The notes below the pieces were generated by a model, which was not told where the DNA came from, did not search any database, and saw only the letters and a list, made by a program, of their open reading frames with translations. A stretch of DNA of 64,000 nucleotides from Aestuariibaculum sediminum (lineage in GTDB: Bacteria; Bacteroidota; Bacteroidia; Flavobacteriales; Flavobacteriaceae), in NCBI RefSeq assembly GCF_014596945.1, contig NZ_JACVXB010000006.1, positions 125,770 through 189,769 on the forward strand, written 5' to 3'. Below, piece by piece: positions 38,424-48,033 of this stretch; position 1 is the first letter of the stretch; the number at the start of each line of letters is the position of its first letter. The position numbers were made by a program, and so were the translations under genes.

Positions 38424-38675
38424 ATGGCAAATCATAAGTCAGCATTAAAAAGAATTAGAAGTAACGAAGCTAAACGTTTAGTTAACAAGTATCAGCACAA
38501 AACCACTCGTAATGCTATCAAGAAATTACGTGAGTTAACTGATAAAAAAGAAGCAGAAGCTTTATTTCCTTCGGTTGTATCTATGTTAGATAAATTGGCA
38601 AAGAAAAACATTATTCATGCTAACAAAGCGGCTAACCTAAAATCTGGTTTAGCTAAGCACGTAGCTGCGCTTTAA
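38424..38675 (+). CDS. rpsT: 30S ribosomal protein S20
   Basis: 83 aa, basic and helical: [19 protein letters not shown] at the start is the S20 signature, with [16 protein letters not shown] and a final [15 protein letters not shown]. It binds 16S rRNA early in 30S assembly. Normal length. It follows the second tRNA-Glu and ends before a strong terminator. Confidence 0.97.
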   Translation: MANHKSALKRIRSNEAKRLVNKYQHKTTRNAIKKLRELTDKKEAEALFPSVVSMLDKLAKKNIIHANKAANLKSGLAKHVAAL

Positions 38676-38700
38676 TAGTTAGAATACATAATAAATATTT

Positions 38701-38733
38701 AAAAGCTTCTCTTTTAAGAGAGGCTTTTTTTGT
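38701..38733 (+). terminator. Terminator after rpsT
   Basis: AAAAGC-TTCTCTT / AAGAGAGGCTTTT stem with a short loop and a T-tract. Confidence 0.8.
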
Positions 38734-38871
38734 TATATATCAAGTATTTTTATTGCAGCTATTTGGTTATAATTTAATTAAATTGATTAGAAAAAATTCC
38801 GATTTTGTTTTCTAATGCTCTAAATTTGCAAAAGCAGAACATAGTTAAACTATTTATATAATATACGTCCT

Positions 38872-39231
38872 TTGGAAAATACTAAAGCCATAAAATTAAT
38901 TGATAAGATTTTAAATAATCTGGATCAATCAGGAATCAATACAGATGTATTAATTGATGACCTAAAAACATTAAGAGGCTATGCCTTAGAAGAGCAAATT
39001 CCTTTAGTTGTAAAAGTATTACGATTAACTTACGAGCATATTCAGGAAAATGAAACCTTTTTAATACCTATGCTTGAAGAGGAAGATGATGAATTTGAAA
39101 CAGAAGAAACAGCAGTTGAAAGTTCGCCTGTTGAAAGTTTAAAATATGTATTGTCTCTAATGAAAAATTTAGATAATAAGATTAATGTAGCAGACTTAAA
39201 AGAGTATAGAGATCTTTTAAATAACTTTTAA
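38872..39231 (+). CDS. Small acidic helical protein, unknown function
   Basis: 119 aa beginning with TTG at 38872 (MENTKAIKLIDKILNNLDQ). No ATG is available near the start and the -7-like TAAATTTG at 38821-38828 fits this start. The sequence is all helix: two amphipathic helices (residues 5-30 and 38-60), an acidic linker EEEDDEFETEE (about 66-77) and a further helix pair with VESLKYVLSLMKNLDNK. It has no signal peptide or membrane segment, so it is cytosolic. It lies convergent with rho across a shared terminator. I do not recognise the family. Confidence 0.75.
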   Translation: MENTKAIKLIDKILNNLDQSGINTDVLIDDLKTLRGYALEEQIPLVVKVLRLTYEHIQENETFLIPMLEEEDDEFETEETAVESSPVESLKYVLSLMKNLDNKINVADLKEYRDLLNNF

Positions 39232-39257
39232 TTTTTATTATTAGAATATAATTTGAA

Positions 39258-39293
39258 ACAAAAAAACCTTTCTGAAAAAGAAAGGTTTTTTTG
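39258..39293. terminator. Bidirectional terminator between 38872-39231 and rho
   Basis: AAAAAACCTTTCT / AGAAAGGTTTTTT with loop GAAAA; A and T tracts on both sides. Confidence 0.85.
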
Positions 39294-39311
39294 TTTTTAT
39301 TAAATCGGTTT

Positions 39312-40979
39312 TTAACCATTCATTGAGATTAAAAACTCTTCATTATTTCTGGTTTGTTTAACACGATCGTTAATAAATTCCATAGCTTCAACAGGGTTCA
39401 TATCTGCTAAATATTTTCTCATAACCCACATACGTTGTATTGTTGCTTCATCCAATAGTAAATCGTCGCGTCGTGTACTTGAAGACGTAAGGTCGATAGC
39501 AGGGAATATTCTGCGGTTGGCAATTTTTCTATCCAACTGAAGTTCCATATTACCGGTTCCTTTAAATTCTTCAAAAATAACCTCATCCATTTTCGAACCT
39601 GTCTCGGTTAATGCGGTCGCTATAATGGTTAGAGAACCTCCATTTTCAATATTTCTAGCTGCACCAAAGAAACGTTTTGGTTTATGTAAAGCATTAGCAT
39701 CAACACCACCACTTAATATTTTACCAGAGGCAGGCTGAACGGTATTGTAAGCACGAGCTAGTCGGGTAATGGAATCTAAAAGAATAACAACGTCATGGCC
39801 GCATTCTACTAAACGCTTGGCTTTTTCCAGTACGATATCGGCAATTTTTACGTGTTCATGAGCTTCTTTGTCAAATGTTGATGAAATAACCTCACCACGC
39901 ACGTTACGTTGCATATCGGTAACCTCTTCAGGACGTTCGTCGATAAGTAAAATCATTAAGTAAACTTCAGGGTGGTTAGCGGCAATTGCGTTAGCCACAT
40001 CCTTTAGTAACATGGTTTTACCCGTTTTAGGTTGCGATACAATCATACCACGCTGTCCTTTTCCTATTGGCGAGAACAAGTCCATAATTCTTGTAGAAAT
40101 CGTACTTTGCTTTTCAGCAATATTGAATTTCTCTTTCGGGAATAAAGGGGTTAAGTGTTCGAATGCTACACGGTCTCTAACCACTTCTGGTTTTTGACCA
40201 TTAATTTTATTAACCTTAATTAAAGGGAAATATTTTTCGCCTTCTTTTGGAGGTCGTACGTTTCCTAAAACAGTATCTCCTTTTTTTAATCCAAATAAGC
40301 GAATTTGCGATTGTGAAACATAAATATCATCAGGAGAAGATAAATAATTATAATCCGATGATCTTAAAAATCCGTAACCGTCCTGCATAATGTCTAAAAC
40401 ACCTTCACTTTCTATAATGGCATCAAATTCAAAATCAGGCTCGCGATAACGGTTTCGGTTATCTTTATTACCAGCTTCAACATTATTATTGTTGTTATTA
40501 TTTTTTTGGTTTTTGTGCTGGTTTTGTTTATGCTGGTTATCCTTTCGCTGGTTTTTGTTTTGATTATCCTTCTGGCGGTCTTGTGGTTGGTTATTACTCG
40601 ACTTAGGCTTATTTTGTTTCGGTTCGGGTTTATCCGATTTGTTTTCAGAAGCCGCTGGTTTTTCACTTGAAGGACTTTTTGCTGTAGGTTGCTTAGTTTC
40701 TACTTTTGCTTCCTTACTTACAGGTGCACTTTTGCTGCGTTGTACACGTTGTCTCGGTTTTTTGACTTCATTTTTAGGGGCTTCTTTAGTCTTAGGAGTA
40801 GCTGTTTCAGAAGAATCAACGACAGCTTTAACTGCTTTTGGGTCTGCAGCCTGATGGTCTAGTATTTGATAAACTAAATCCATCTTTTTTAAAGAACGAT
40901 ACTTAGGAATGTTCAGTTTTTTAGCAATCTCTTGTAAATCAGAGAGCTTTTTTGCGTTTAATTGAGAAATTTCAAACAT
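39312..40979 (-). CDS. rho: Transcription termination factor Rho, with long low-complexity insert
   Basis: 555 aa against about 420 in E. coli. The N-terminal SAP-like helix bundle ([31 protein letters not shown] in outline, 2-32) is followed by an about 110-residue Lys/Asn/Gln-rich insert (about 70-178, including a run of Asn), then the cold-shock RNA-binding domain ([20 protein letters not shown]), the P-loop [21 protein letters not shown] (Walker B), the Q-loop and the R-loop. It terminates untranslated transcripts. Inserts of this type are known in Bacteroidota and are disordered; they may add RNA binding or phase separation (inference). Confidence 0.96.
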   Translation of the reverse strand: MFEISQLNAKKLSDLQEIAKKLNIPKYRSLKKMDLVYQILDHQAADPKAVKAVVDSSETATPKTKEAPKNEVKKPRQRVQRSKSAPVSKEAKVETKQPTAKSPSSEKPAASENKSDKPEPKQNKPKSSNNQPQDRQKDNQNKNQRKDNQHKQNQHKNQKNNNNNNNVEAGNKDNRNRYREPDFEFDAIIESEGVLDIMQDGYGFLRSSDYNYLSSPDDIYVSQSQIRLFGLKKGDTVLGNVRPPKEGEKYFPLIKVNKINGQKPEVVRDRVAFEHLTPLFPKEKFNIAEKQSTISTRIMDLFSPIGKGQRGMIVSQPKTGKTMLLKDVANAIAANHPEVYLMILLIDERPEEVTDMQRNVRGEVISSTFDKEAHEHVKIADIVLEKAKRLVECGHDVVILLDSITRLARAYNTVQPASGKILSGGVDANALHKPKRFFGAARNIENGGSLTIIATALTETGSKMDEVIFEEFKGTGNMELQLDRKIANRRIFPAIDLTSSSTRRDDLLLDEATIQRMWVMRKYLADMNPVEAMEFINDRVKQTRNNEEFLISMNG

Positions 40980-41146
40980 TGATGTTTAATATAATATATT
41001 TTAGAATTTTAAAATTTGGGTTTTTCTGAAAAAAAATGATTTTATTCTGAAGAATTAACAACCTGTTAATGCGGCTGTTGAGAATTGTTATTGCAATTAT
41101 ACAACTTTATTTTAATTTTTTGTAGTAAAATTTTAAAAGAAACCAT

Positions 41147-41154
41147 TATTTTTG
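41147..41154 (+). promoter_or_regulatory. Candidate -7 element for the DUF4293 gene
   Basis: TATTTTTG, 21 bases before the ATG at 41176. A TTG at 41120-41122 is 24 bases upstream, one more than the usual spacing. Confidence 0.45.
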
Positions 41155-41175
41155 CCTTCGAGTTTAAAAAAACCA

Positions 41176-41586
41176 ATGATACAACGAATACAAACATTAT
41201 ATCTTTTATTAGCTTCAGCTGTATCTGCCGGCTTAATTTTTGTTTTTCATTTATGGATTACAGGAAATGATGTCGTGATTTATGCTAAGGATAATTTATT
41301 GTATTTGGCTTTGTTTTTGGCTTCGGCAGCCTTGTCGTTAGTCACTATATTTAAGTATAAAAACAGGAAGTCTCAATTTATGTTGGGGCGACTAAACATC
41401 ATATTAAACTTTATTTTACTAGGATTTTTTGTGTATCAATCTCTAAATTTATCTGGAGAAACTAACGTTTCAGAGAAAGGTATTGGGATGCTTCTTCCTA
41501 TCATTTCTATCGTATTTTTAGCTTTAGCCAATAAAGCAATTAAAAAGGATGAAGATCTTGTAAAATCTGTAGATCGATTGCGATAA
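41176..41586 (+). CDS. DUF4293 four-helix membrane protein
   Basis: 136 aa from the ATG at 41176 (MIQRIQTLYLLLASAVSAG). The TTG at 41152 lies inside the -7 element and is rejected. Four membrane segments are visible (about 8-28, 38-58, 75-95, 100-118). The first residues IQRIQT(L/I)YLLLA are the signature of the Bacteroidota DUF4293 family. Its function is unknown. It is divergent from rho and followed by a terminator. Confidence 0.88.
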   Translation: MIQRIQTLYLLLASAVSAGLIFVFHLWITGNDVVIYAKDNLLYLALFLASAALSLVTIFKYKNRKSQFMLGRLNIILNFILLGFFVYQSLNLSGETNVSEKGIGMLLPIISIVFLALANKAIKKDEDLVKSVDRLR

Positions 41587-41615
41587 ACCTAACATCTTAG
41601 TAGTATTAGTGCGTT

Positions 41616-41649
41616 AAAAACCCTTGGTATTTATATCGAGGGTTTTTTT
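41616..41649 (+). terminator. Terminator after DUF4293
   Basis: AAAAACCCTTGG / CGAGGGTTTTTTT with a TATTTATAT-type loop. Confidence 0.8.
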
Positions 41650-41771
41650 ATTTATGATGTTACCCTTTCGTTGGGTATGTGGCTACTTGGTCGCTTACCT
41701 AAATCCATAACAATAGAAAATAAGAAAAGTTACAAGTGAAAATTGTGAAAAATACGAACCTTGGTTGAAGT

Positions 41772-41803
41772 GTTCTCGAAGTACGCGAAATTATTTCGAG
41801 AAC
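41772..41803. repeat. Inverted repeat in the intergenic region
   Basis: GTTCTCGAA (41772-41780) and TTCGAGAAC (41795-41803), perfect 9-base arms with a 14-base spacer. The site is 65 bases downstream of the minus-strand phosphoesterase stop and could act as its terminator or as a protein-binding palindrome. Confidence 0.5.
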
Positions 41804-41867
41804 GTTCGGTTAGTTAAAAAGTCTAAAAGTAAAGTATTATTTTGCGCAAAACCCAAAGACCAAAGCA

Positions 41868-42365
41868 CTAATACCTATCTTCAAATTCAATAACCTCCAG
41901 ATTGTCTATTTTACCACTATCGATGGTGAATCGCAACATAGTGCGTACTTTATGAAAACCGTGTTTGCCTACAGCACCAGGATTCATATGTAATAGATTT
42001 AATGTTTTGTCAGGCATTACTTTTAAAATGTGCGAATGACCACAAATAAAAAGTTTTGGTGGATTTTCTTTTATAGCATCACGAACCCTCATGTTATAGG
42101 CATTTGGATAGCCACCAATATGGGTAATCCATACATCCACACCTTCGCACATAAAACGATTATTTTCAGGAAACTCGGTTCGTATTTCAGAATTATCGAT
42201 ATTGCCATAAACCGCACGAATCGGTTTTAGGGCTTTTATGGCATCGGTAACATGTAAGTCGCCAATGTCTCCTGCATGCCAAACTTCATCTACTTGCTTT
42301 ACATATTTTAAAATTTTTTCGTCAATATAACTGTGCGTGTCTGAAAGTAACAAGATTTTGGTCAT
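41868..42365 (-). CDS. YfcE-type metallophosphoesterase
   Basis: 165 aa calcineurin-like phosphoesterase. Metal ligands: D9 and H11 (SDTH), D33 (AGDIGD), N55 (GNID), H82, H110 and H112 (GHSH). The small single-domain form resembles E. coli YfcE, a phosphodiesterase with unknown natural substrate. It is monocistronic. A long gap follows on its upstream side. Confidence 0.92.
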   Translation of the reverse strand: MTKILLLSDTHSYIDEKILKYVKQVDEVWHAGDIGDLHVTDAIKALKPIRAVYGNIDNSEIRTEFPENNRFMCEGVDVWITHIGGYPNAYNMRVRDAIKENPPKLFICGHSHILKVMPDKTLNLLHMNPGAVGKHGFHKVRTMLRFTIDSGKIDNLEVIEFEDRY

Positions 42366-42617
42366 GCGTAGAATACTAATTTGGGTGTAAAAGTAGAGAT
42401 ACTAGTTATAGATACAAAGTTTAATTTGTTTCATTTATGGTTTTTTGTATTTTATTTTGATGCATAAATAAGAGGTGAAACTTAAATTTTATAACAAATA
42501 AATTCTTTGACAAAGCCTATAACTATTGCTATTAGCAGTAGTGTCATAAAATTGTCATATCGATTTTATGAGAAATCTTGATAATAATTTTTAGTTTGGC
42601 TGAAGAAAGTATAAAAT

Positions 42618-43229
42618 ATGGATAATAATTTACTGTCCCATAAAATTAAAAATCTCCGAAAAAGTAAAGGACTTTCTCAAGAAGCACTTGCTAATATAGC
42701 AGGATTAAGTTTAAGGACCATTCAAAGAATAGAAAATGAAAATAAAAACCCTTCAGGAGATACTATTAAAAGATTATCATCGGCTTTAGAAGTTTCCCCT
42801 GATTTTTTAATTGAATGGCAACCAAATGAAAACCCTAATTTTTTGCTAATACTTGCTTTATCTCCAATACTTTTCTTAGTCAATTCGTTTTTTGCTGTCA
42901 TAGTACCATTAATACTATGGTTATTAAAAAAGGATAGTGTTAAAGGTGTTAAGGAGCTTGGTGCAAAAGTTATTAAAATGCAGGTAATATGGATTGTAGT
43001 TTATTTTGCATTTAGAACTTTTAACTTTTTAAGATTGGATTATATAAGAAAAACAACAAAGCATTTTACTCAAGATGAATGGGATGCTTTTTTATTTGAT
43101 ATAGAAAGTCAGGCTTATTTAAAGTTAGGTTTTACATTGTTAAATGTAATCATAATATTTTATGTAACGTACAAGACATATTTGCACAACCAGTCAAACT
43201 ATCAAATATTAAAAATTAAAACAGAATAA
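42618..43229 (+). CDS. XRE-type helix-turn-helix membrane regulator
   Basis: 203 aa. Residues 8-62 form a Cro/C1-type HTH (LSHKIKNLRKSKGLSQEALANIAGLSLRTIQRIE in outline, followed by NPSGDTIKRLSSAL). The rest has about four membrane helices (75-100, 118-138, 158-182) and a DUF4870-like topology. A membrane-bound HTH protein could sense an envelope signal and control transcription directly. It is followed after 2 bases by a small lipoprotein gene, which may be the partner. Targets are unknown. Confidence 0.8.
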   Translation: MDNNLLSHKIKNLRKSKGLSQEALANIAGLSLRTIQRIENENKNPSGDTIKRLSSALEVSPDFLIEWQPNENPNFLLILALSPILFLVNSFFAVIVPLILWLLKKDSVKGVKELGAKVIKMQVIWIVVYFAFRTFNFLRLDYIRKTTKHFTQDEWDAFLFDIESQAYLKLGFTLLNVIIIFYVTYKTYLHNQSNYQILKIKTE

Positions 43230-43231
43230 TT

Positions 43232-43675
43232 ATGAAAAACCTTTTATTAGTATTTACACTTCTATCTATCATTTCATGTAAAAAAGAGAACTCAAAATCT
43301 TATCAAAATTTTATCGAACCATGTCGTTATAATGTTATAAGCTATCAAGTAAAGGATACCTCTTTTTTTAAAATAGTTGGAAATGTTATGCAAAATAAAA
43401 ATACCCATGTGCAAGTAAAGGGAGATTCTACTTTTGTTGTTTCTGAAGAATTAGGAGAATTGATATTTAATGGTAGTGATTTTAATTACAAGATAGAAAA
43501 AGACTCATTATTTCTCTATGATGGTAAAGTTAGCTTATCTTATAAAATATTGGATATTTATGCAAACGCAATTAGTATTCAGATTGATAATAACCCATAT
43601 TTGAATCGTATAGATTTTGTAAAGCCAAAAGATCAGAGAAGAAAGGTAGCTGAAGAGATTAAAATAGAGTTTTAA
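43232..43675 (+). CDS. Small lipoprotein, coupled to the HTH membrane protein
   Basis: 147 aa. Signal peptide with lipobox ISC (14-16), followed by KKENSKS and an all-beta body without motifs known to me (SYQVKDTSFFKIVGNVM, GKVSLSYKILDIYANAISIQ). It is cotranscribed with the membrane HTH gene (2 bases between). No family recognised. Confidence 0.7.
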   Translation: MKNLLLVFTLLSIISCKKENSKSYQNFIEPCRYNVISYQVKDTSFFKIVGNVMQNKNTHVQVKGDSTFVVSEELGELIFNGSDFNYKIEKDSLFLYDGKVSLSYKILDIYANAISIQIDNNPYLNRIDFVKPKDQRRKVAEEIKIEF

Positions 43676-43705
43676 GTAAATTTGCTTTTTCAAATCAGTT
43701 TATAT

Positions 43706-43797
43706 CGCGCTATGGATTGAGCGAAACCTTTGATCTGGCCAAATACCGTGATTAGCAAAATCTCGGACAAAAGGGTAACACCGAAACCCATCTTTTA
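43706..43797. other. Non-coding GC-richer block, possible decayed flavobacterial repeat
   Basis: A stretch with several G/C-rich words (GCGCTATGGATTGAGCG, CTCGGACAAAAGGGTAACACCG) in the otherwise AT-rich gap before truA. It has no long reading frame. The order GGATTG...GCGAAA...GGTAACACCGAAACCC recalls the element at 12019-12100 but is not the same. Confidence 0.35.
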
Positions 43798-43878
43798 ATA
43801 TAGAATTAAGACCTAGATTTTCGTAAGAATACTAAAACTGTCTATCTTTGCTAATTCATTAAAAATAATTGGGTTAAT

Positions 43879-44622
43879 TTGAGGTACTTTGTTGAGTTGT
43901 CATATAACGGAAGCGCTTATCATGGATGGCAAAATCAGCCAACAGCTATATCGGTGCAGGAGGTTTTAGAGAAAGGTATAAGTACTTTGTTAAAATGTCC
44001 CACAGCCGTTGTTGGTGCGGGTCGAACAGATACCGGCGTACACGCTACCCAAATGTTTGCGCATTTCGATACAGAAGAAATTTTTGATGCGGAGCAATTG
44101 GTCTATAAACTTAATGCTTTTTTGCCCAAAGATGTTGCTATACATGATATTTTTAAGGTAAAACCCGAGGCTCATGCACGTTTCGATGCGATTAGTAGAG
44201 CTTACTTGTATCGTATTGCATTGAAGAAAAATGTATTTAATGTAACGGCAGCATATTATGTGAAACAGCCTTTAGATGTTTCAAAAATGCAGGAGGCTTG
44301 CGAAATTTTGTTTGAGTATAATGATTTTCAGTGCTTCTCAAAGGTAAATACCGATGTAAAAACGTATCATTGTGAAATTATGAAAGCCGAGTGGTTTTTT
44401 AAAGATGACGAGCTGCATTTTGTTATTAAAGCCGATCGATTTTTACGCAATATGGTGCGCGCTATTGTGGGGACTATGGTAAATATTGGATTGGGTAAAA
44501 TAGAAGTAAATGATTTACACGCAATAATACAATCTAAAAACAGGAGTAAGGCTGGGTATTCGGTACCTGGACATGCTTTATATTTAACCCAAGTAGCTTA
44601 TCCTAACGATATAAGACTGTAA
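43879..44622 (+). CDS. truA: tRNA pseudouridine(38-40) synthase TruA, TTG start
   Basis: 247 aa beginning at TTG 43879 (MRYFVELSYNGSAYHGWQ in outline); the N-terminus matches the family exactly, and no ATG exists nearby, so TTG is the true start. The catalytic Asp is D51 in GAGRTDTGVHA. FLRNMVRAIVGTMV and the final SRSKAGYSVPGHALYL-like motif (KNRSKAGYSVPGHALYL) complete the fold. It isomerises U38-40 in the anticodon arm. A -7-like TATCTTTG lies at 43843-43850. The stop overlaps the next ATG (TAATG). Confidence 0.96.
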   Translation: MRYFVELSYNGSAYHGWQNQPTAISVQEVLEKGISTLLKCPTAVVGAGRTDTGVHATQMFAHFDTEEIFDAEQLVYKLNAFLPKDVAIHDIFKVKPEAHARFDAISRAYLYRIALKKNVFNVTAAYYVKQPLDVSKMQEACEILFEYNDFQCFSKVNTDVKTYHCEIMKAEWFFKDDELHFVIKADRFLRNMVRAIVGTMVNIGLGKIEVNDLHAIIQSKNRSKAGYSVPGHALYLTQVAYPNDIRL

Positions 44623-46391
44623 TGAGTAAAACAAAAGAAAACATTTTTGATTTTGTACTTTTTAAAAGACTATTTCAATATATAAAACCATACAATGTAG
44701 TATTTGTTGCCTTGGTGGTTTTAGTGGTGTTATTAGCAGCATTTAGTGCTGCAACGCCATATATAACAAAATACGCGATAGATAATAGTATAGAAATAAA
44801 AGCCTCTGAAAGCTTTTTGTATTATGTTCTTATCATGTTTGCTGTGCTCATTCTGCAAACCGTTTTTCAGTTAGCCTTTATTTATTATGCGGCTTGGTTA
44901 GGACAAAATCTGGTGGAGGATGTTCGGGTAAAATTATTTAATCACTTGCTTAAGTTTAAGATGAAGTATTACGACAACTCATCGGTAGGCGTGTTAATTA
45001 CCAGAGCAGTTACTGATATGGAGCGTATTGCCGATATTTTTGGTCAAGGTCTGTTTATGATTTTTAGAGACTTACTTACCATGGTGGTTGTTTTTGGTGT
45101 TATGGTTGTTATAAACTGGCGTTTAAGTCTCATCGTTTTTGTGATGTTGCCTATATTACTTTATGCCACGCGCGTGTTCCAGAAATACATGAAGGTTGCT
45201 TTTGAAGAAGTAAGAAACGAGGTTTCGAACCTAAATTCTTTCGTACAGGAGCGCTTAACAGGTATGAAGATTCTTCAATTGTTTACCCGTGAAGATGTGG
45301 AATACAAAAACTTTAAAGCTATAAATGAACGTCATAAAAAGGGTTGGTTAAAAACAGTTTGGTATAATTCCATATTTTTTCCTTTGGCTGATTTAGTTTC
45401 TTCGGTTTGTATAGGGGCAGTAGCCTGGTACGGTGGTTTAAGTATTGTGCTCGAGAATAACGAGGTGTCTCAGGGGGACTTAATAGCATTTATCATGTTT
45501 ATTCCAATGTTATTCAGGCCGTTGCGACAAATAGCAGATAAATTTAACACTTTGCAAATGGGCATGGTGGCTGCAACACGTGTTTTTAAGGTATTGGATA
45601 CGACATCGCAAATTGATGATACCGGAACGATAGTGGCTGAAAATTTTAAGGGTGATATTGCCTTTAAAAATGTTGTATTTAGTTATGTGGAAGATGAAGC
45701 TGTATTAAAGGGTATTTCTTTTGAGGTTAAAGCAGGTGAAACCATTGCGATTGTAGGAGCTACTGGAGCAGGAAAGTCTACTATAATTAACTTGCTTAAT
45801 CGTTTTTATGAAATAAAATCAGGAGAAATAGCTATTGATGATGTTAATATAAAAGATGTCACCTTAGCGTCATTACGAACGCAAATAGCAGTTGTTTTAC
45901 AGGATGTGTTTTTATTTGCTGATACGATTTTAAATAATATTACTTTAAATAATCCAGAGATTACTGAAACCCAAGTGGTAGAGGCTGCCAAAGAAATAGG
46001 CGTGCACGATTTTATTTCCAGTTTACCCGGTGGCTATCATTACAATGTAAAAGAACGTGGTGTTATGTTGTCATCTGGGCAAAGACAGTTAATTTCGTTT
46101 TTAAGAGCTTATGTTACCAACCCTAGTATTTTGGTTTTAGATGAAGCAACCTCTTCTGTCGATTCGTACTCCGAGCAACTTATTCAAAACGCTACCGAAA
46201 AAATTACAAAAAACAGAACGTCTATAGTTATCGCTCATCGTTTGGCAACTATTAAAAAAGCCGATAATATTCTGGTAATGGATGCTGGTGAAATTGTTGA
46301 ACAAGGTACACACGACGAACTTCTTAAAAAAGAAAACGGGTATTATAAAAACCTTTACGAAGTGCAGTTTTTACAGGAAGAAGTCGTTTAA
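44622..46391 (+). CDS. ABC exporter, MsbA-like (fused permease and ATPase)
   Basis: 589 aa. Six membrane helices (residues about 20-310) are followed by one ATPase domain: Walker A GATGAGKST (about 377-385), Q-loop VVLQDVFLF, signature LSSGQRQ (about 483-489; Gly-to-Ser variant of LSGGQ), Walker B ILVLDEATSSVD (about 502-513) and IAHRLAT. It works as a homodimer or heterodimer exporting lipids or drugs. It is coupled to truA by a 1-base overlap. The substrate is not evident. Confidence 0.93.
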   Translation: MSKTKENIFDFVLFKRLFQYIKPYNVVFVALVVLVVLLAAFSAATPYITKYAIDNSIEIKASESFLYYVLIMFAVLILQTVFQLAFIYYAAWLGQNLVEDVRVKLFNHLLKFKMKYYDNSSVGVLITRAVTDMERIADIFGQGLFMIFRDLLTMVVVFGVMVVINWRLSLIVFVMLPILLYATRVFQKYMKVAFEEVRNEVSNLNSFVQERLTGMKILQLFTREDVEYKNFKAINERHKKGWLKTVWYNSIFFPLADLVSSVCIGAVAWYGGLSIVLENNEVSQGDLIAFIMFIPMLFRPLRQIADKFNTLQMGMVAATRVFKVLDTTSQIDDTGTIVAENFKGDIAFKNVVFSYVEDEAVLKGISFEVKAGETIAIVGATGAGKSTIINLLNRFYEIKSGEIAIDDVNIKDVTLASLRTQIAVVLQDVFLFADTILNNITLNNPEITETQVVEAAKEIGVHDFISSLPGGYHYNVKERGVMLSSGQRQLISFLRAYVTNPSILVLDEATSSVDSYSEQLIQNATEKITKNRTSIVIAHRLATIKKADNILVMDAGEIVEQGTHDELLKKENGYYKNLYEVQFLQEEVV

Positions 46392-47173
46392 GCTAAATCA
46401 TTTTTTATTAATGTTTTTAAACCTTCCGTAGTGTCGAATACAATAAATTCACCATCCTTAAAATAAGATACTTGCCCGGTTTCCTCACTTACTACCAGTG
46501 CTAATGCATCGGTTTTTTCGGTAACACCAATCGCAGCTCGATGGCGTAATCCAAAACGTTTAGGAACCGTTTTTTCATTATTCAATGGTAAGATAACTCG
46601 TGTGGCTTTTACAATATTATTACTTACTATAATAGCCCCATCGTGTAATGGGCTATTTTTAAAAAATATACTTTCAATAATAGGTTGAGTAACTCTAATA
46701 TTCATTTCATCACCACTCGAGCTCAAAAAATCCAGATTGTTGTTTCGTTCAAAAACAATTAATGCCCCTGTGCGCGATTGCCCCATTTTTGTACAAGCCG
46801 ATATAATGGCGTCGACATTGGTTTCGTCTTCATTTTCCGTTTTCAAAAAACTGAATTGCTTTAAAAAATTTCTTCTGCGATTAAAATTAGTAGAGCCTAC
46901 CATAAGTAGAAACTTTCTGATTTCTGGTTGAAAAACAACAATAAGCGCAATGATTCCTACTTTCATAAAACCACCGAAAATCCCTGAAAGTAATTCCATA
47001 TTAAGGAACTCGGTTAACCGCCAAACCAAATAAATAATAATGATACCAATAAAAATATTGATGGCTACGGTGCCTTTAATGAGTTTATAAACATAATAGA
47101 GTAGAAGTGCTACCAGAATAACATCGATAATGTCTATAACTGAAAATTTTAAAAGGTCATTAAATATATCCAA
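46388..47173 (-). CDS. cdaA: Membrane diadenylate cyclase (c-di-AMP synthase)
   Basis: 261 aa. Three N-terminal membrane helices (about 14-28, 35-52, 67-82) precede the DAC domain with the catalytic D178-G179-A180 motif (SPLHDGAII) and R210-H211-R212 (GLRHRAAIG). CdaA makes c-di-AMP from two ATP. In Firmicutes it lies with ybbR and glmM; here it is downstream of folP on the same strand after 35 bases, an arrangement I know from other Bacteroidota. Its 3' end overlaps the ABC exporter stop by 4 bases. Confidence 0.95.
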   Translation of the reverse strand: MDIFNDLLKFSVIDIIDVILVALLLYYVYKLIKGTVAINIFIGIIIIYLVWRLTEFLNMELLSGIFGGFMKVGIIALIVVFQPEIRKFLLMVGSTNFNRRRNFLKQFSFLKTENEDETNVDAIISACTKMGQSRTGALIVFERNNNLDFLSSSGDEMNIRVTQPIIESIFFKNSPLHDGAIIVSNNIVKATRVILPLNNEKTVPKRFGLRHRAAIGVTEKTDALALVVSEETGQVSYFKDGEFIVFDTTEGLKTLIKNDLA

Positions 47174-47208
47174 GGTGAATGGGTTTTGGTAAATTTAGTA
47201 AAATAAGA

Positions 47209-48033
47209 TTAATTATTAAGAGCTTCTAAAAGCCGGATACTTTCCATAGCTTCCTTTACATCGTGAACTCTTAAAATATGAGCACCTTTTTGCAAAGCTA
47301 CGGTATTTAATACGCTTGTTCCGTTTAAAGCTTCTTGTGGTGTAATACGAAGTTGTTTGTATATCATCGATTTTCTAGATACGCCTACTAGTATAGGTTT
47401 TTCGGTTATTTTAAAGCGTTCTAAATGGTTTAATAGTTCGTAGTTTTGCTCTAAAGTTTTAGAAAAACCAAAGCCTGGATCTATAATCACATCAATAATC
47501 CCTAGTGCTTTTGCATTCGACATACGCTCTGAAAAGTAACTGAGTATATCTTGAACTAAATGGTCGTACTTGGTGAATTGTTGCATGTTTTGCGGTGTTC
47601 CTCGCATGTGCATCATAATGTAGGGCACACGGAGTTGCGCGATTGTTGGTAACATGTTTTCATCTAAAAGTCCAGCGGATATGTCGTTTATTATGGCAGC
47701 ACCCATATTTACAGCTTGTGTTGCAACTTTACTCCTAAACGTATCTATGGACAGCAAGGTGTCTGGAAATGAATTGAGTATTAATTCTATTATGGGCGTG
47801 ATACGTTTTAGTTCTTCATCTTCAGAAACAAAATCGGCATTTGGTCTTGAGCTATAGGCGCCAACGTCTATAAAAGTTGCTCCTTCAGATAACATGGTTT
47901 CGACATGTGTAAGAATATCCGATGCATTTTTATGTTTACCACCATCGTAAAAGGAATCTGGTGTAATATTTAAGATTCCCATAACTTTCGGACTCGATAA
48001 GTCGATAAGTTGCCCTTTGCAGTTTATAGTCAT
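47209..48033 (-). CDS. folP: Dihydropteroate synthase
   Basis: 274 aa. Joins pterin pyrophosphate and p-aminobenzoate in folate synthesis; target of sulfonamides. Motifs: MGILNITPDSFYDGG (about 18-32), INDISAG, MHMRGTP, DPGFGFSKT, and GVSRKS in the C-terminal barrel. Length is normal. It is the first gene of a pair with cdaA. Confidence 0.96.
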   Translation of the reverse strand: MTINCKGQLIDLSSPKVMGILNITPDSFYDGGKHKNASDILTHVETMLSEGATFIDVGAYSSRPNADFVSEDEELKRITPIIELILNSFPDTLLSIDTFRSKVATQAVNMGAAIINDISAGLLDENMLPTIAQLRVPYIMMHMRGTPQNMQQFTKYDHLVQDILSYFSERMSNAKALGIIDVIIDPGFGFSKTLEQNYELLNHLERFKITEKPILVGVSRKSMIYKQLRITPQEALNGTSVLNTVALQKGAHILRVHDVKEAMESIRLLEALNN

